This document shows positions 18,263 through 27,136 of a stretch of DNA of 64,000 nt, one piece after another (the first letter of the stretch is position 1; each line of letters begins with the position of its first letter). This stretch comes from Bacteroidota bacterium (GTDB lineage: Bacteria; Bacteroidota; Bacteroidia; Chitinophagales; Chitinophagaceae). The stretch covers positions 124,001-188,000 of the forward strand of contig JAIUNW010000005.1 in the NCBI GenBank assembly GCA_020161535.1. Reading direction: 5' to 3'. The notes beneath the pieces were generated by a model that saw nothing but the letters and a program-made list of their open reading frames with translations, was not told the DNA's origin and ran no database searches. Position numbers and translations under genes: made by a program.

Positions 18263-18787
18263 ATGGATACGACAACGATGTTTCTGATTGCATTTGGATT
18301 GCTTGTTATTATTGCCGGACTCTATTTCTTCTACTATATGCGCGATAAGAAAGTAGATAATATTCAATTAACGCAGCCATCCGCCACAGATAACCTCAAT
18401 ACAAAACAACTTAAATTACAGGCATACGAACGTCTGGTCATATTGGCGGAAAGAATCGCACTGCCCAACCTGATCAGTCGAAGCAATGAGCCGGGTTTGT
18501 CGATGCGCGAAATGCAATCCCTGCTCACCCAAACCATTCGCCAGGAATTTGATTACAACCTGTCGCAGCAGATATATGTGAGCAACGAAGCCTGGGAGGC
18601 CATTCGCACGCTCAAAGACCAGAACATCCATATCATTAACCAGATGGCCGGTATCTTGCCAGCTGAAACCAGTGGCGTCGAACTCAACAGAAGAATTCTG
18701 GAATTGTTGATGAGTCAACCGCAAGGCTCCATGCATTCGTTGGTGCAGGAAGCACTCAGCCATGAGGCCCGCAAGCTAATGGTATAA
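18263..18787 (+). CDS. uncharacterised membrane-anchored protein
   Basis: 174 residues. One N-terminal membrane helix (about 6-27, FLIAFGLLVIIAGLYFFYYM) is followed by a basic stop (RDKK), so the rest should face the cytoplasm. The body is mainly helical: KLQAYERLVILAERIALPNLI (about 50-70) and QTIRQEFDYNLSQQIYVS (about 90-107). I believe similar proteins are conserved in Bacteroidota next to or near mutase genes, but I assign no function. The mutase large subunit gene follows 19 bases later, so they may share a transcript. Confidence 0.75.
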   Translation: MDTTTMFLIAFGLLVIIAGLYFFYYMRDKKVDNIQLTQPSATDNLNTKQLKLQAYERLVILAERIALPNLISRSNEPGLSMREMQSLLTQTIRQEFDYNLSQQIYVSNEAWEAIRTLKDQNIHIINQMAGILPAETSGVELNRRILELLMSQPQGSMHSLVQEALSHEARKLMV

Positions 18788-18806
18788 CGGCTGATGTAAT
18801 AAATTG

Positions 18807-20369
18807 ATGTCGAAAAATATTCATACCGACAGCGGGATCGAGGTAAAGAAGATCTATCAACAAGCAGATTTACCCGCCGCTTTCAACGGCCAGGAAATAG
18901 CCGGTAGCTTTCCATTCACCCGTGGTGTGCAGGAAGATATGTACCGGGGCAAACCCTGGACCATGCGACAGTATGCAGGCTTCAGTACTGCCGAAGCTTC
19001 CAACGAAAGATACCACTACCTATTGTCGCAAGGCGTTACAGGGCTCAGTGTTGCCTTCGACCTGCCGACACAAATCGGGTACGACAGCGATCATCCGCTG
19101 GCAGAAGGGGAAGTGGGAAAGGTAGGCGTAGCAATCGACAGCCTGGATGATATGCATACCTTGTTCAAAGGCATTCAACCCGAACAGGTATCCACCTCCA
19201 TGACGATCAATGCAACGGCATTTATTTTGCTCGCCTTGTATGTGGCCATGGCCAAACAAAAAGGCGCCGATCTCAAAAAATTAACGGGCACCATACAGAA
19301 CGATATCCTGAAAGAATATGCTGCCCGTGGCACATTCATCTATCCACCGAAACCCTCCATGCGCATCATCACCGACGTGTTTGAATGGTGCAGCGTTGAG
19401 CTTCCAAAATGGAATACGATTTCGATTTCAGGATACCATATCCGCGAAGCGGGATCAACCGCCGCGCAGGAACTGGCATTTACCCTAAGTAACGGCAAGG
19501 CCTATGTGAAAGCAGCGCTCGAAAAAAAGATCGATATCAATACCCTCGGCCGGCGACTCTCTTTTTTCTTCAATGCCCATAATAATCTCTTTGAAGAAGT
19601 AGCCAAGTTTCGCGCTGCCCGCAGAATGTGGGCCACCATCATGCAATCGCTCGGGGCCACCGATCCGAAAGCGATGATGTTGCGCTTCCATTCACAAACA
19701 GGTGGAAGCACTTTAACCGCGCAACAACCATTGAATAATATCAGTCGCGTTACCCTGCAATCACTCGCTGCGGTTTTAGGTGGCACACAATCTCTGCATA
19801 CCAATGGTTACGACGAAGCATTAAGCCTGCCCACAGAAGAAGCAGCCCGCATTGCGCTGCGCACCCAACAGATCATCGCATTTGAGAGTGGTGTGACCGA
19901 TACCGTTGATCCATTGGCAGGTTCTTTTTATGTTGAATCACTGACAGCAGCCATCGAAGAAAAAGCCTGGGACCTTATCACACAGGTCGATCGCATGGGT
20001 GGTAGCGTAGCCGCGCTGGAACAGGGTTTCATGCAAGATGAAATAGCCAGCAGCGCTTATCGCTTTCAGCAGGAACTGGAGAAAGGCGAAAAAATCGTGG
20101 TGGGTGTGAATGCGTTTGAAACCGTCGAAAAACAAAACACGCCTATTTTTTCGGTGGATGACAGCATCAGACAAGTGCAAACAGAAAAACTGGCTGCCCT
20201 GCGCAATCAGCGTGATCCGGCTCTGGTGGATCGGATTTTACAAACGCTGAACGACAAAGCAGCCAGTGACGAAAATATTATGCCGACGGTCATCGAAGCG
20301 GTCGAAAACAAATGCAGCTTGGGTGAAATCGCCGATGAACTCAGAAGTGTTTTTGGCGAACACCGTTAG
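18807..20369 (+). CDS. methylmalonyl-CoA mutase-family large subunit (no B12-binding domain)
   Basis: 520 residues from the ATG at 18807. Typical mutase segments: [27 protein letters not shown] (active-site Tyr about 52), [42 protein letters not shown] (Tyr-His pair about 211) and [15 protein letters not shown]. The protein stops after the TIM-barrel domain, so the B12-binding domain must be a separate protein, which is not in the window. It rearranges the carbon skeleton of an acyl-CoA; methylmalonyl-CoA is likely because the Tyr is kept, but 2-hydroxyisobutyryl- or isobutyryl-type substrates cannot be ruled out. Confidence 0.85.
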   Translation: MSKNIHTDSGIEVKKIYQQADLPAAFNGQEIAGSFPFTRGVQEDMYRGKPWTMRQYAGFSTAEASNERYHYLLSQGVTGLSVAFDLPTQIGYDSDHPLAEGEVGKVGVAIDSLDDMHTLFKGIQPEQVSTSMTINATAFILLALYVAMAKQKGADLKKLTGTIQNDILKEYAARGTFIYPPKPSMRIITDVFEWCSVELPKWNTISISGYHIREAGSTAAQELAFTLSNGKAYVKAALEKKIDINTLGRRLSFFFNAHNNLFEEVAKFRAARRMWATIMQSLGATDPKAMMLRFHSQTGGSTLTAQQPLNNISRVTLQSLAAVLGGTQSLHTNGYDEALSLPTEEAARIALRTQQIIAFESGVTDTVDPLAGSFYVESLTAAIEEKAWDLITQVDRMGGSVAALEQGFMQDEIASSAYRFQQELEKGEKIVVGVNAFETVEKQNTPIFSVDDSIRQVQTEKLAALRNQRDPALVDRILQTLNDKAASDENIMPTVIEAVENKCSLGEIADELRSVFGEHR

Positions 20370-20435
20370 CGTTGCTGAAACATCCATATGCGTAGTTCAA
20401 CGCATTCAATCTTTCCAACCAACCGCAACAACAAT

Positions 20436-20909
20436 TTATTGCAACACTTTATTGATGACTTGGATGACGCCATTGTCGGCCGATTCGGCACTGCCGACCA
20501 ACGAGCCTGCATCGAGCGTAACTGGGTTGCCTGCCAGGGTTTTCAATGTACCGCTGGCAAGATCACTGGCACTTACTTTGCCGGCTACCAAGTGATTCTT
20601 TAACAGTCCGGCGAGCTGGGACAATCCTTCTTTGCTACCGGTGAGTTTGGTAATTGCATCCTGCCCCAGAGAAGCGAGCGCATCATTGCTGGGTGCCAGC
20701 ACTGTCAGCGGACTGCTTCCACCCAATAACTTACCCACCGCAGGCACTTTGTTTAACAAGCCACTAAAGGAAGAAAGATTGGGATTCTTTCCCAGCACGC
20801 CCAGGAGGTTGGTGGCCGTGGTTAATGAATTCAGTGAGCTGGAGCAACCAAAGTTGCAGAAGCTGATCACAACCATCGCAATCAGCACAATAAACCTGTT
20901 CCGTTTCAT
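20436..20909 (-). CDS. FAS1 (fasciclin) domain lipoprotein
   Basis: 157 residues. The signal peptide ends NFGCSSS, a lipobox with Cys about 22. One FAS1 domain follows: SPLTVLAPSNDALASLG (about 65-81), LKNHLVAGKVSASDL (about 103-117), GNPVTL and a C-terminal GVIQVINKVL. The domain is on the short side for FAS1. Such proteins are often cell-surface adhesion or matrix proteins; the ligand is unknown. It converges with the mutase gene over 66 bases and is divergent from the M20 gene. Confidence 0.85.
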   Translation of the reverse strand: MKRNRFIVLIAMVVISFCNFGCSSSLNSLTTATNLLGVLGKNPNLSSFSGLLNKVPAVGKLLGGSSPLTVLAPSNDALASLGQDAITKLTGSKEGLSQLAGLLKNHLVAGKVSASDLASGTLKTLAGNPVTLDAGSLVGSAESADNGVIQVINKVLQ

Positions 20910-20996
20910 AAACTAATTTTTAAGGTGAATACTACTGAACAGGCCTTAACGCAGTTGGAAATATTTTGCTAAATTAAGCCTTCAACCAAAACACAC

Positions 20997-22310
20997 ATGA
21001 AATTCCATTTGAAACTGCTTATGGGCTGTTTGCTTCTGTCGTTGACAGCGGCCGCCCAAAAAGATATGAGCGCCATTATTGATGCCAAAGCCAAGGCAAT
21101 TCTACCCAAACTCATTGAATGGCGGCGATACATCCACGAACATCCAGAATTATCAAATCGCGAAGTGAAAACAGGCGAATACATCGCAGCACACCTGCGT
21201 TCGCTCGGTATTGAAGTGCACGACAAAGTGGCCAAAACCGGTGTGCTAGGCATTCTGAAAGGCGACAAACCCGGCCCGGTGATTGCCATCCGCGCTGATA
21301 TTGATGCACTGCCAGTAGAGGAAAGGGCGAATATTCCCTGGAAATCGACCGTGAAAGCCGATTACCTGGGCCAAACCGTGCCGGTGATGCATGCCTGCGG
21401 ACACGACACCCATACAGCCATCCTCATGGCCACCGCCGAAGTATTGGCCAGCATGAAAAAAGACCTGCCCGGAACGGTTAAGTTTTTCTTTCAGCCGGCA
21501 GAAGAAGGTGCACCCGGAAATGAAGAAGGCGGCGCGCCACTGATGATCAAAGAAGGCGTGATGGAGAACCCGAAAGTGGATGCGGTTGTGGGATTGCATA
21601 TTGCCGGCGGACTCGAAATTGGCCAGATCCGTTACAAACCTGGCGCATCCATGGCATCGTCGGATTGGATCTCGATAAAAATCAAAGGCAAGCAGGCACA
21701 CGGCTCTACGCCCTGGTTGGGCGTTGACCCCATCAATGTGGGTTCGCAAATCATCAATTCACTGCAAACCATTGTAAGCAGACAAGAAGACATCGTGAAA
21801 GCGCCCGTAGTAGTAACCATTGCTAAATTTCACAGCGGTGTGCGCGCGAACATCATTCCCGAAGAAGCACAATTGGAAGGAACAATTCGCACCCTTGATC
21901 CGAAAATGCAGAAAGATGTGCATGCCCGCATCCGGAAAATGGTAGAGAAGATCGGAGAAGCCAACAATGCAACCATTGATCTCACCATCGATACCAAAAC
22001 GCTGGTTACCTATAACGACTCTGCCCTCACCTATTTACTGGCCCCTTCACTTGAAAAAGCAGCAGGCAAAGCAAATACGGCATTGTCGATCTGGACCACT
22101 GGTGCCGAAGATTTTTCTTTCTTTGGAGAAAACACCCCCACCCTCTTCTTCAATCTGGGCGGCATGCCCAAGGGCGGTGATCCATCGAAAACAGGCGGCC
22201 ACCACACGCCCGACTTCTATGTTGACGACAGCATGCTCGACGTAGGCGTGAAAGCATTTTGCAATATTGTTTTTGACTATGCGGCGAAAAAAAGCAAAAC
22301 AAGCAAGTAG
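20997..22310 (+). CDS. M20-family amidohydrolase, exported
   Basis: 437 residues. A signal peptide (MKFHLKLLMGCLLLSLTAAAQ) is followed by an M20 peptidase / N-acyl-amino-acid amidohydrolase: RRYIHEHPELS (about 41-51), AIRADIDALPVEE (about 97-109), HACGHDTHTAILM (about 130-142, metal ligands), PAEEGAPGNEEGG (about 165-177) and TTGAEDFSFF near 365. A dimerisation domain lies between. It should hydrolyse N-acyl or peptide-type bonds of amino acid conjugates outside the cytoplasmic membrane. The substrate cannot be read. Its stop is 20 bases from the left arm of repeat block 3. Confidence 0.9.
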   Translation: MKFHLKLLMGCLLLSLTAAAQKDMSAIIDAKAKAILPKLIEWRRYIHEHPELSNREVKTGEYIAAHLRSLGIEVHDKVAKTGVLGILKGDKPGPVIAIRADIDALPVEERANIPWKSTVKADYLGQTVPVMHACGHDTHTAILMATAEVLASMKKDLPGTVKFFFQPAEEGAPGNEEGGAPLMIKEGVMENPKVDAVVGLHIAGGLEIGQIRYKPGASMASSDWISIKIKGKQAHGSTPWLGVDPINVGSQIINSLQTIVSRQEDIVKAPVVVTIAKFHSGVRANIIPEEAQLEGTIRTLDPKMQKDVHARIRKMVEKIGEANNATIDLTIDTKTLVTYNDSALTYLLAPSLEKAAGKANTALSIWTTGAEDFSFFGENTPTLFFNLGGMPKGGDPSKTGGHHTPDFYVDDSMLDVGVKAFCNIVFDYAAKKSKTSK

Positions 22311-22330
22311 CCCAAGCCCTTGCCCTGGCA

Positions 22331-22378
22331 GTTTAAGGTTTAAGGTCTAAGGTTTAAGGTTGCTACCGCGTGCGGGAA
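22331..22378 (+). repeat. left inverted arm of repeat block 3 (GTTTAAGG family)
   Basis: GTTTAAGGTTTAAGGTCTAA, GGTTTAAGGTTGCTACCGCG, TGCGGG. The inverted copy at 23451-23497 matches it at nearly every position, including the rare GGTCTAAGG unit. Related arms bound the block at 17141-17819. Confidence 0.88.
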
Positions 22379-22473
22379 TACGTTTAACGAGTTAGCTAAT
22401 GCTGCCAATGCAGAACATATTTGTATGCAAGCAATGTTTTCATGCGCAATAGATACCTTGCGATATTAATAAC

Positions 22474-22508
22474 TTGAGCTACTGGTAATATGCGCTACTG
22501 ATAACATA
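22474..22508 (+). repeat. short direct repeat, GCTACTGRTAAYAT
   Basis: GCTACTGGTAATATGC is followed directly by GCTACTGATAACATAC, a 16-base period. The preceding GAGCTACTGGT is shared with the right arm of block 2. Confidence 0.5.
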
Positions 22509-22516
22509 CCGCCTCA

Positions 22517-23107
22517 TCACCAGGCGCCTCCACCTAAAGCGCCGATTCTTTTCCAATGGTCGTTTCCTTTTTGATAGACCCAAATGGCAACCTCGCCGCC
22601 ACTATTAACATAGTATCTAAAAAAATAAATCAATATCGACTTTTTTCTCAAGTAGATTGGATCACTAAAACTAAAAGCCCAGGTTACATTCTCAAAATAA
22701 CTGCCCGCTTTTGCTGGCGAGGATGACAATTGAATAGCGTCAACTCTTTTCCGAAACTGCCTTTCAACAAAAGGAATAAGTGTATCGAACCGAAGTCTTT
22801 GAGAATTTGGAAAAAGCGTATCAGCCTGCACAGATTCATCCATTCTTTTCAACTGTGCAAAAATATATTTCCTTTCTGCATTGTTGAAGCTAAGTCCTTT
22901 CCTTTCCAGTTCTTTAAAGCCAAGCTTCGCATTTTTTAGGATGTCTACATAGTCGCTTTTTTGTAACCTGTCGGCATAGTACAAATTGCCATTGGGCTGA
23001 AGCCGTCGCATTTCTTTGCCAATAAAATGCAAATACCCGCTATCAACTATTTGACTTTTGACAACAATCGAGGTCATAAACAACAGCGCAAGCATTTGAA
23101 TCTTCAT
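22517..23107 (-). CDS. uncharacterised exported protein inside repeat block 3
   Basis: 196 residues from the ATG at 23107, chosen because MKIQMLALLFMTSIVVKSQ makes a clean signal peptide; starts at 23125 and 23161 are also in frame. The mature part begins IVDSGYLHFIGKEMRRL and has a charged helical region (about 60-95, KLGFKELERKGLSFNNAERK). It ends WVYQKGNDHWKRIGALGGGAW. I do not recognise a family. It is the only gene inside the GTTTAAGG-bounded block, and a 16-base tandem array lies upstream of it. Whether it is cargo of the element or an ordinary gene flanked by repeats is open. Confidence 0.65.
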   Translation of the reverse strand: MKIQMLALLFMTSIVVKSQIVDSGYLHFIGKEMRRLQPNGNLYYADRLQKSDYVDILKNAKLGFKELERKGLSFNNAERKYIFAQLKRMDESVQADTLFPNSQRLRFDTLIPFVERQFRKRVDAIQLSSSPAKAGSYFENVTWAFSFSDPIYLRKKSILIYFFRYYVNSGGEVAIWVYQKGNDHWKRIGALGGGAW

Positions 23108-23214
23108 TAAATCAGCTTGAATCATTTCTTTGCTTCTTTGTTCAAATGCACCTACGTTCAAACGCCTTCAAGGTCATTTTCGCTCGCAGTCATTTTAAAC
23201 TTACCCCTTACAAA

Positions 23215-23361
23215 CTTACGCTCCTTTGCAACTTACACCGCTTGCAACCTACACCGCTTGCAACTTGCCAACCTTGCAACTTACGCTCCTTTGAAACTTA
23301 CACCGCTTGCAACTTATACCGCTTGCAACCTATACCGCTTGCAACCAACACAGCTTTGTAG
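23215..23361 (-). repeat. nine tandem units of 16-17 bases
   Basis: Nine contiguous units, plus-strand consensus CTTACACCGCTTGCAA, at 23215, 23232, 23248, 23264, 23280, 23297, 23313, 23329 and 23345. Units 1 and 5 share the variant CTTACGCTCCTTTG, which suggests that a block of four units was duplicated. There are no spacers. The array lies about 110 bases upstream of the unknown gene start. Confidence 0.88.
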
Positions 23362-23429
23362 CTACATTCATTCTACTCAACATATACCTCCGCAACAATA
23401 ATGAAAACAACCCACCCCTTACATTCAAC

Positions 23430-23497
23430 AAGCAAAAAACAACGCATACCCTCCGCACGCGGCAGCAACTTTAAACCTTAGACCTTAAACCTTAAAC
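23430..23497 (-). repeat. right inverted arm of repeat block 3 (GTTTAAGG family)
   Basis: On the minus strand from 23497: GTTTAAGGTTTAAGGTCTAA, GGTTTAAAGTTGCTGCCGCG, TGCGG, then GTATGCGTTGTTTTTTGCTTG. The outer end lies 9 bases from the glnS stop. After the palindrome, a GTTGTTTTTT tract is shared with the right arm of block 2. Confidence 0.88.
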
Positions 23498-23506
23498 AAG
23501 CCAAGC

Positions 23507-25177
23507 TTATGTCTTGCTTTTTTCTTTGGCCCAGGTATCTTTTAATGTCACCGTTCTATTGAACACCAGGTTTTCTTCCGAGCTGTCTTTATCGAGCGTG
23601 AAATACCCTTTTCGAAGAAACTGGTACCGATCACCGAAACGGCTTTTGAGTAGTGCGGGTTCAGCATATACATGACTGATTACCTGCAGCGAGTCGGGGT
23701 TGATGTATTCCTTGAAATCACCCTCCTCGTTGCCCGGGTCTTCAACACGGAACAATCGATCGTACAAACGCACTTCAGCACTTACGGCATGCGGAATGCT
23801 AACCCAATGCAGGGTGCCTTTCACATTGATGCCAGAAGTATCAGCGCCACTGCGGCTTTCGGGAATATAAGAGCATCGTAGTTCGATGATGTTGCCGTTT
23901 TCGTCTTTGATCACTTCATCGCATTTGATGATATAAGCGCTCTTGAGCCGAACCATTTGGCCAGGCGCCAGGCGGAAGAATTTCTTTGGCGGGTTCTCCA
24001 TGAAATCTTCTTTCTCGATATACAACTCGCGACTGAAAGGAATATCGCGGACTTCAATTTTTTCTGCCTCCGGATTCTCTTCGCTTTGCAGCATTTCGGT
24101 TTTCCCTTCGGGATAATTGGTTATAACCAGTTTCAACGGGTCAAATACCACCATCCGCCGCAAGGCGATCTTATTCAAATCTTCGCGAATACAAAACTCA
24201 AGCAGCGATACATCGATCAGGTTTTCGCGTTTGGCAATGCCAATGCGATCACAAAAATCACGAATGCTTTCGGGGGTATAACCGCGACGGCGCAATCCAC
24301 TGATCGTTGGCATGCGCGGATCATCCCAGCCATCTACGAACTTCTCATTCACGAGTTGCAAAAGTTTTCGTTTACTGGTCACCGTATAATTGATATTCCG
24401 GCGCGCAAACTCGTATTGGTGCGAAGGATAAATCTCTAGTGTTTGGATCAGCCAGTCGTACAACTCGCGGTGTGGCACAAACTCCAGCGTGCAAAGCGAA
24501 TGGGTGATGTGTTCGATCGAATCACTCTGTCCATGCGCAAAATCGTACATGGGATAAATGCACCAGTCGTTACCCGTACGATGGTGATGCGCATGTTTAA
24601 TGCGGTACAAGATGGGATCACGCATCAGCATATTCGGATGCGCCATATCAATTTTCACCCGGAGGGTACGCGCACCGTCGGGAAATTCGCCCGCCTTCAT
24701 GCGTGCAAAAAGATCCAGGTTCTCTTCTACCGACCGATTGCGAAACGGACTGTCCACACCGGGCTGCGTGGGCGTGCCTTTTAATGCCGCAATGGCGTCG
24801 GCGGTGGAATCATCCACGTAGGCGAGTCCTTTCTTGATCAATTGTACCGCGAAATCATATAATTTTCCAAAATAATCCGAGGCGTATAGTTCATTCTTCC
24901 AGGTAAAGCCCAGCCAACGGATATCATCTTTGATGCTTTCCACATATTCAGTGTCTTCCGTCACCGGATTGGTATCGTCAAACCGCAGGTTGGTATAACC
25001 GGGAAATTTATTGGTGAGGCCAAAGTTCAGGCAGATGCTGCTGGCATGGCCAATGTGCAGGTAGCCGTTGGGTTCGGGCGGAAAACGCGTAACGATTTCT
25101 TTGTATTTCCCGGCGGCTAGATCGCTCTCAACAATCTCTTCAATAAAATTGTGGCTTTTCTCTTCTTTCGTATCCAT
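23507..25177 (-). CDS. glnS: glutamine--tRNA ligase
   Basis: 556 residues, normal length. Class I synthetase motifs: FPPEPNGYLHIGHASS (HIGH-type, about 32-47), RFDDTNPVTED (about 64-74) and the KMSKS-type TVTSKRKLLQLV (about 268-279). The segment MPTISGLRRRGYTPESI is typical of GlnRS rather than GluRS. The C-terminal anticodon-binding beta-barrels are complete. It charges tRNA-Gln directly with glutamine. A TAAGTTTG box ends 4 bases before its ATG, which would suggest a leaderless mRNA. Its 3' end faces repeat block 3. Confidence 0.96.
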   Translation of the reverse strand: MDTKEEKSHNFIEEIVESDLAAGKYKEIVTRFPPEPNGYLHIGHASSICLNFGLTNKFPGYTNLRFDDTNPVTEDTEYVESIKDDIRWLGFTWKNELYASDYFGKLYDFAVQLIKKGLAYVDDSTADAIAALKGTPTQPGVDSPFRNRSVEENLDLFARMKAGEFPDGARTLRVKIDMAHPNMLMRDPILYRIKHAHHHRTGNDWCIYPMYDFAHGQSDSIEHITHSLCTLEFVPHRELYDWLIQTLEIYPSHQYEFARRNINYTVTSKRKLLQLVNEKFVDGWDDPRMPTISGLRRRGYTPESIRDFCDRIGIAKRENLIDVSLLEFCIREDLNKIALRRMVVFDPLKLVITNYPEGKTEMLQSEENPEAEKIEVRDIPFSRELYIEKEDFMENPPKKFFRLAPGQMVRLKSAYIIKCDEVIKDENGNIIELRCSYIPESRSGADTSGINVKGTLHWVSIPHAVSAEVRLYDRLFRVEDPGNEEGDFKEYINPDSLQVISHVYAEPALLKSRFGDRYQFLRKGYFTLDKDSSEENLVFNRTVTLKDTWAKEKSKT

Positions 25178-25181
25178 GCCC

Positions 25182-25189
25182 CAAACTTA
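25182..25189 (-). promoter_or_regulatory. possible glnS -7 box, 4 bases from the ATG
   Basis: On the minus strand TAAGTTTG matches TAnnTTTG. No TTG at the usual distance. If active, transcription would start at or next to the ATG. Confidence 0.35.
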
Positions 25190-25207
25190 CTATTCTTTCG
25201 CGCATTT

Positions 25208-25858
25208 TCACCGCGTACCGAAGAGCAGACTGCCCACGCGGATCATATTACTGCCTTCTTCCAGCGCCCATTGGTAATCGGCACTCATGCCCATTGACAA
25301 AATACCGCCGGGCAGCCATTGATCAGCGATGGTTTTTAGTTGTTGAAACTCCTTTCTCACTTGTTGGGTATCATCGGTAAAACTGGCCATTCCCATAAAT
25401 CCCGCCAGCACGGCTGCTGCAAATTTTTCGGGCGATAGCTGCTTTTGCTGCCAGAGGTCCTGCAAGCCTTCTTCATCAAAACCGAATTTGGTTTCTTCCT
25501 GGGCGATATGCACCTGTAAGAGGCAATGGATGGGCCGGTTGTACTTAGCCGATTGTTTGCTGATCTCTTGCAACAATTTTACACTGTCCACCGCATGGAT
25601 CAGGTGAACAAAAGGCGCTATCTGTTTCACTTTATTGGATTGCAGGTGACCGATAAAATGCCATCGGATATCGGCCGGCAAAAGCGGTTGTTTTTCGAGC
25701 AATTCCTGCACATAATTTTCACCAAAATCGCGCTGTCCCGCGTTGTACAAAGCGCGGATGTCTTCTACCGATTTGGTTTTGCTCACCGCTACCAGGGTAG
25801 CCTGATACGATTTACAAACAGCGAGTATAGCATGATAAGCAGGTAGATCAATAGCCAT
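25208..25858 (-). CDS. YggS/PLPBP-family pyridoxal-phosphate homeostasis protein
   Basis: 216 residues, normal length. Fold-type III PLP barrel with the PLP lysine in LVAVSKTKSVEDIRAL (Lys about 27), then DFGENYVQEL (about 44-53), WHFIGHLQSNKVK (about 66-78), and the C-terminal LSMGMSADYQWALEEGSNMIRVG (Met-Gly-Met-Ser-Ala-Asp motif about 187-193) that binds the phosphate. The family buffers free PLP and affects amino acid pools; it is not a racemase. It lies between glnS and the acyl-CoA dehydrogenase on the same strand. Confidence 0.93.
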   Translation of the reverse strand: MAIDLPAYHAILAVCKSYQATLVAVSKTKSVEDIRALYNAGQRDFGENYVQELLEKQPLLPADIRWHFIGHLQSNKVKQIAPFVHLIHAVDSVKLLQEISKQSAKYNRPIHCLLQVHIAQEETKFGFDEEGLQDLWQQKQLSPEKFAAAVLAGFMGMASFTDDTQQVRKEFQQLKTIADQWLPGGILSMGMSADYQWALEEGSNMIRVGSLLFGTR

Positions 25859-25862
25859 GGCG

Positions 25863-25870
25863 CAAAACTA
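25863..25870 (-). promoter_or_regulatory. possible yggS -7 box, 4 bases from the ATG
   Basis: On the minus strand TAGTTTTG matches TAnnTTTG at the same 4-base distance from the ATG as the box before glnS. No -33 TTG at the expected position. Confidence 0.35.
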
Positions 25871-25910
25871 CCAATTAGTTTTGAGTGGGCGTTTGTGGGA
25901 ATGGGTCGAA

Positions 25911-27068
25911 TCAATCTTTCAATACAGATCGGCCAATCACGATACGTTGCACTTCAGAGGTGCCTTCGTATATCTGGGTGATTTTAGCATCACGCATCAG
26001 TCGCTCTACATGGTATTCTTTCACATAACCATAACCGCCGTGCACTTGTACTGCTTCGGTAGTCACCCACATGGCCGTTTCGGAAGCATATACTTTGGCC
26101 ATGGAGCCACTCAACGTATAGTCGAGACCGTTGTCTTTTTCCCAGGCGGCTTTGAGGCACATGAGTCGGGACGCTTCAATGCGCGTAGCCATATCTGCCA
26201 GTTTAAACTGGATGGCCTGGTGGTTCATGATCTCTTTACCGAATGCTTTGCGCTGTTTTGAATATGCCAGCGCACGTTCATACGCCCCACTGGCAATACC
26301 CAATGCCTGCGAAGCGATGCCGATACGACCACCGGCCAGTGTTTTCATCGCAAACTTGAAACCGAATCCATCATCGCCAATGCGATTTTCTTTCGGCACT
26401 TTCACATCAATGAAAGAAATGCTGTGCGTATCACTTCCCCTGATGCCCATCTTGTTTTCTTTGGCACCCACTTGTACACCGGGCGAGTTCTTCTCAACAA
26501 TAAATGCATTGATGCCGTGCGAGCCAAGTGTATTGTCGGTTTGTGCAATGACCAGGTACACCGAGGCCGATGAGCCATTGGTGATCCAGTTCTTGATGCC
26601 ATTGAGCAGGTAATAGTCGCCTTTGTCAACGGCCGAAGTATGTTGCGAAGTGGCATCACTGCCGGCTTCGGGTTCACTGAGCAGGAAAGCGCCGATATAC
26701 AATTCGCCGTTTTTGCGGCCCTGGGCCAGGGGTGTCAGGTATTTCTGTTTCTGCGCTTCGGTGCCATAGTTTTCGAGTCCCCAGCAAACCAGGCTATTGT
26801 TCACGCTCATGCACACACTGGTACTGGCGTCAATTTTACTGATCTCCTCCATGGCCAAAACGTAACTGACTGTATCAAGCCCTGATCCGCCGTAGGCAGG
26901 GCTCACCATCATACCCATAAAACCGAGTTCAGCGAGCTGCATCACCTGCTCTCGCGGAAAAATTTGTTTCTCGTCGCGCTCGATCACACCCGGCAAACAT
27001 TGTTGTTGGGCAAAATCGCGGGCGGCCTGGCGGATCATTTGTTGTTCTTCAGTAAGCGTGAAATGCAT
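25911..27068 (-). CDS. acyl-CoA dehydrogenase
   Basis: 385 residues, normal length for the short-chain/butyryl-CoA dehydrogenase group. FAD and substrate segments: LSEPEAGSDATS (about 132-143), GIKNWITNG (about 158-166), MGIRGSDTHSISF (about 209-221) and the C-terminal YEGTSEVQRIVIGR (about 366-379) near the usual catalytic Glu. It oxidises a short or branched acyl-CoA to the 2-enoyl-CoA and passes electrons to ETF. Length and motifs fit BCD or SCAD, but chain length cannot be read. It may work with the mutase in branched-chain or propionate metabolism; that is inference. Confidence 0.92.
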   Translation of the reverse strand: MHFTLTEEQQMIRQAARDFAQQQCLPGVIERDEKQIFPREQVMQLAELGFMGMMVSPAYGGSGLDTVSYVLAMEEISKIDASTSVCMSVNNSLVCWGLENYGTEAQKQKYLTPLAQGRKNGELYIGAFLLSEPEAGSDATSQHTSAVDKGDYYLLNGIKNWITNGSSASVYLVIAQTDNTLGSHGINAFIVEKNSPGVQVGAKENKMGIRGSDTHSISFIDVKVPKENRIGDDGFGFKFAMKTLAGGRIGIASQALGIASGAYERALAYSKQRKAFGKEIMNHQAIQFKLADMATRIEASRLMCLKAAWEKDNGLDYTLSGSMAKVYASETAMWVTTEAVQVHGGYGYVKEYHVERLMRDAKITQIYEGTSEVQRIVIGRSVLKD

Positions 27069-27136
27069 GCGATCATTTAAGAGAGCGAAAATAATAAAAA
27101 GAACCTAACAAGTGTTAGTCAGCCCGATTGTCGACT

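Noticed and set aside
23215..23361. CRISPR array
   Set aside because: 16-17 base units without spacers.
23117..23401. Plus-strand ORFs with repeated TACNLHRLQ peptides
   Set aside because: They are frames of the 16-base tandem array, without start or end in common with a family.
22331..23497. Insertion sequence with transposase
   Set aside because: The only ORF inside encodes a signal-peptide protein without DDE or tyrosine recombinase motifs, and no target duplication was seen.
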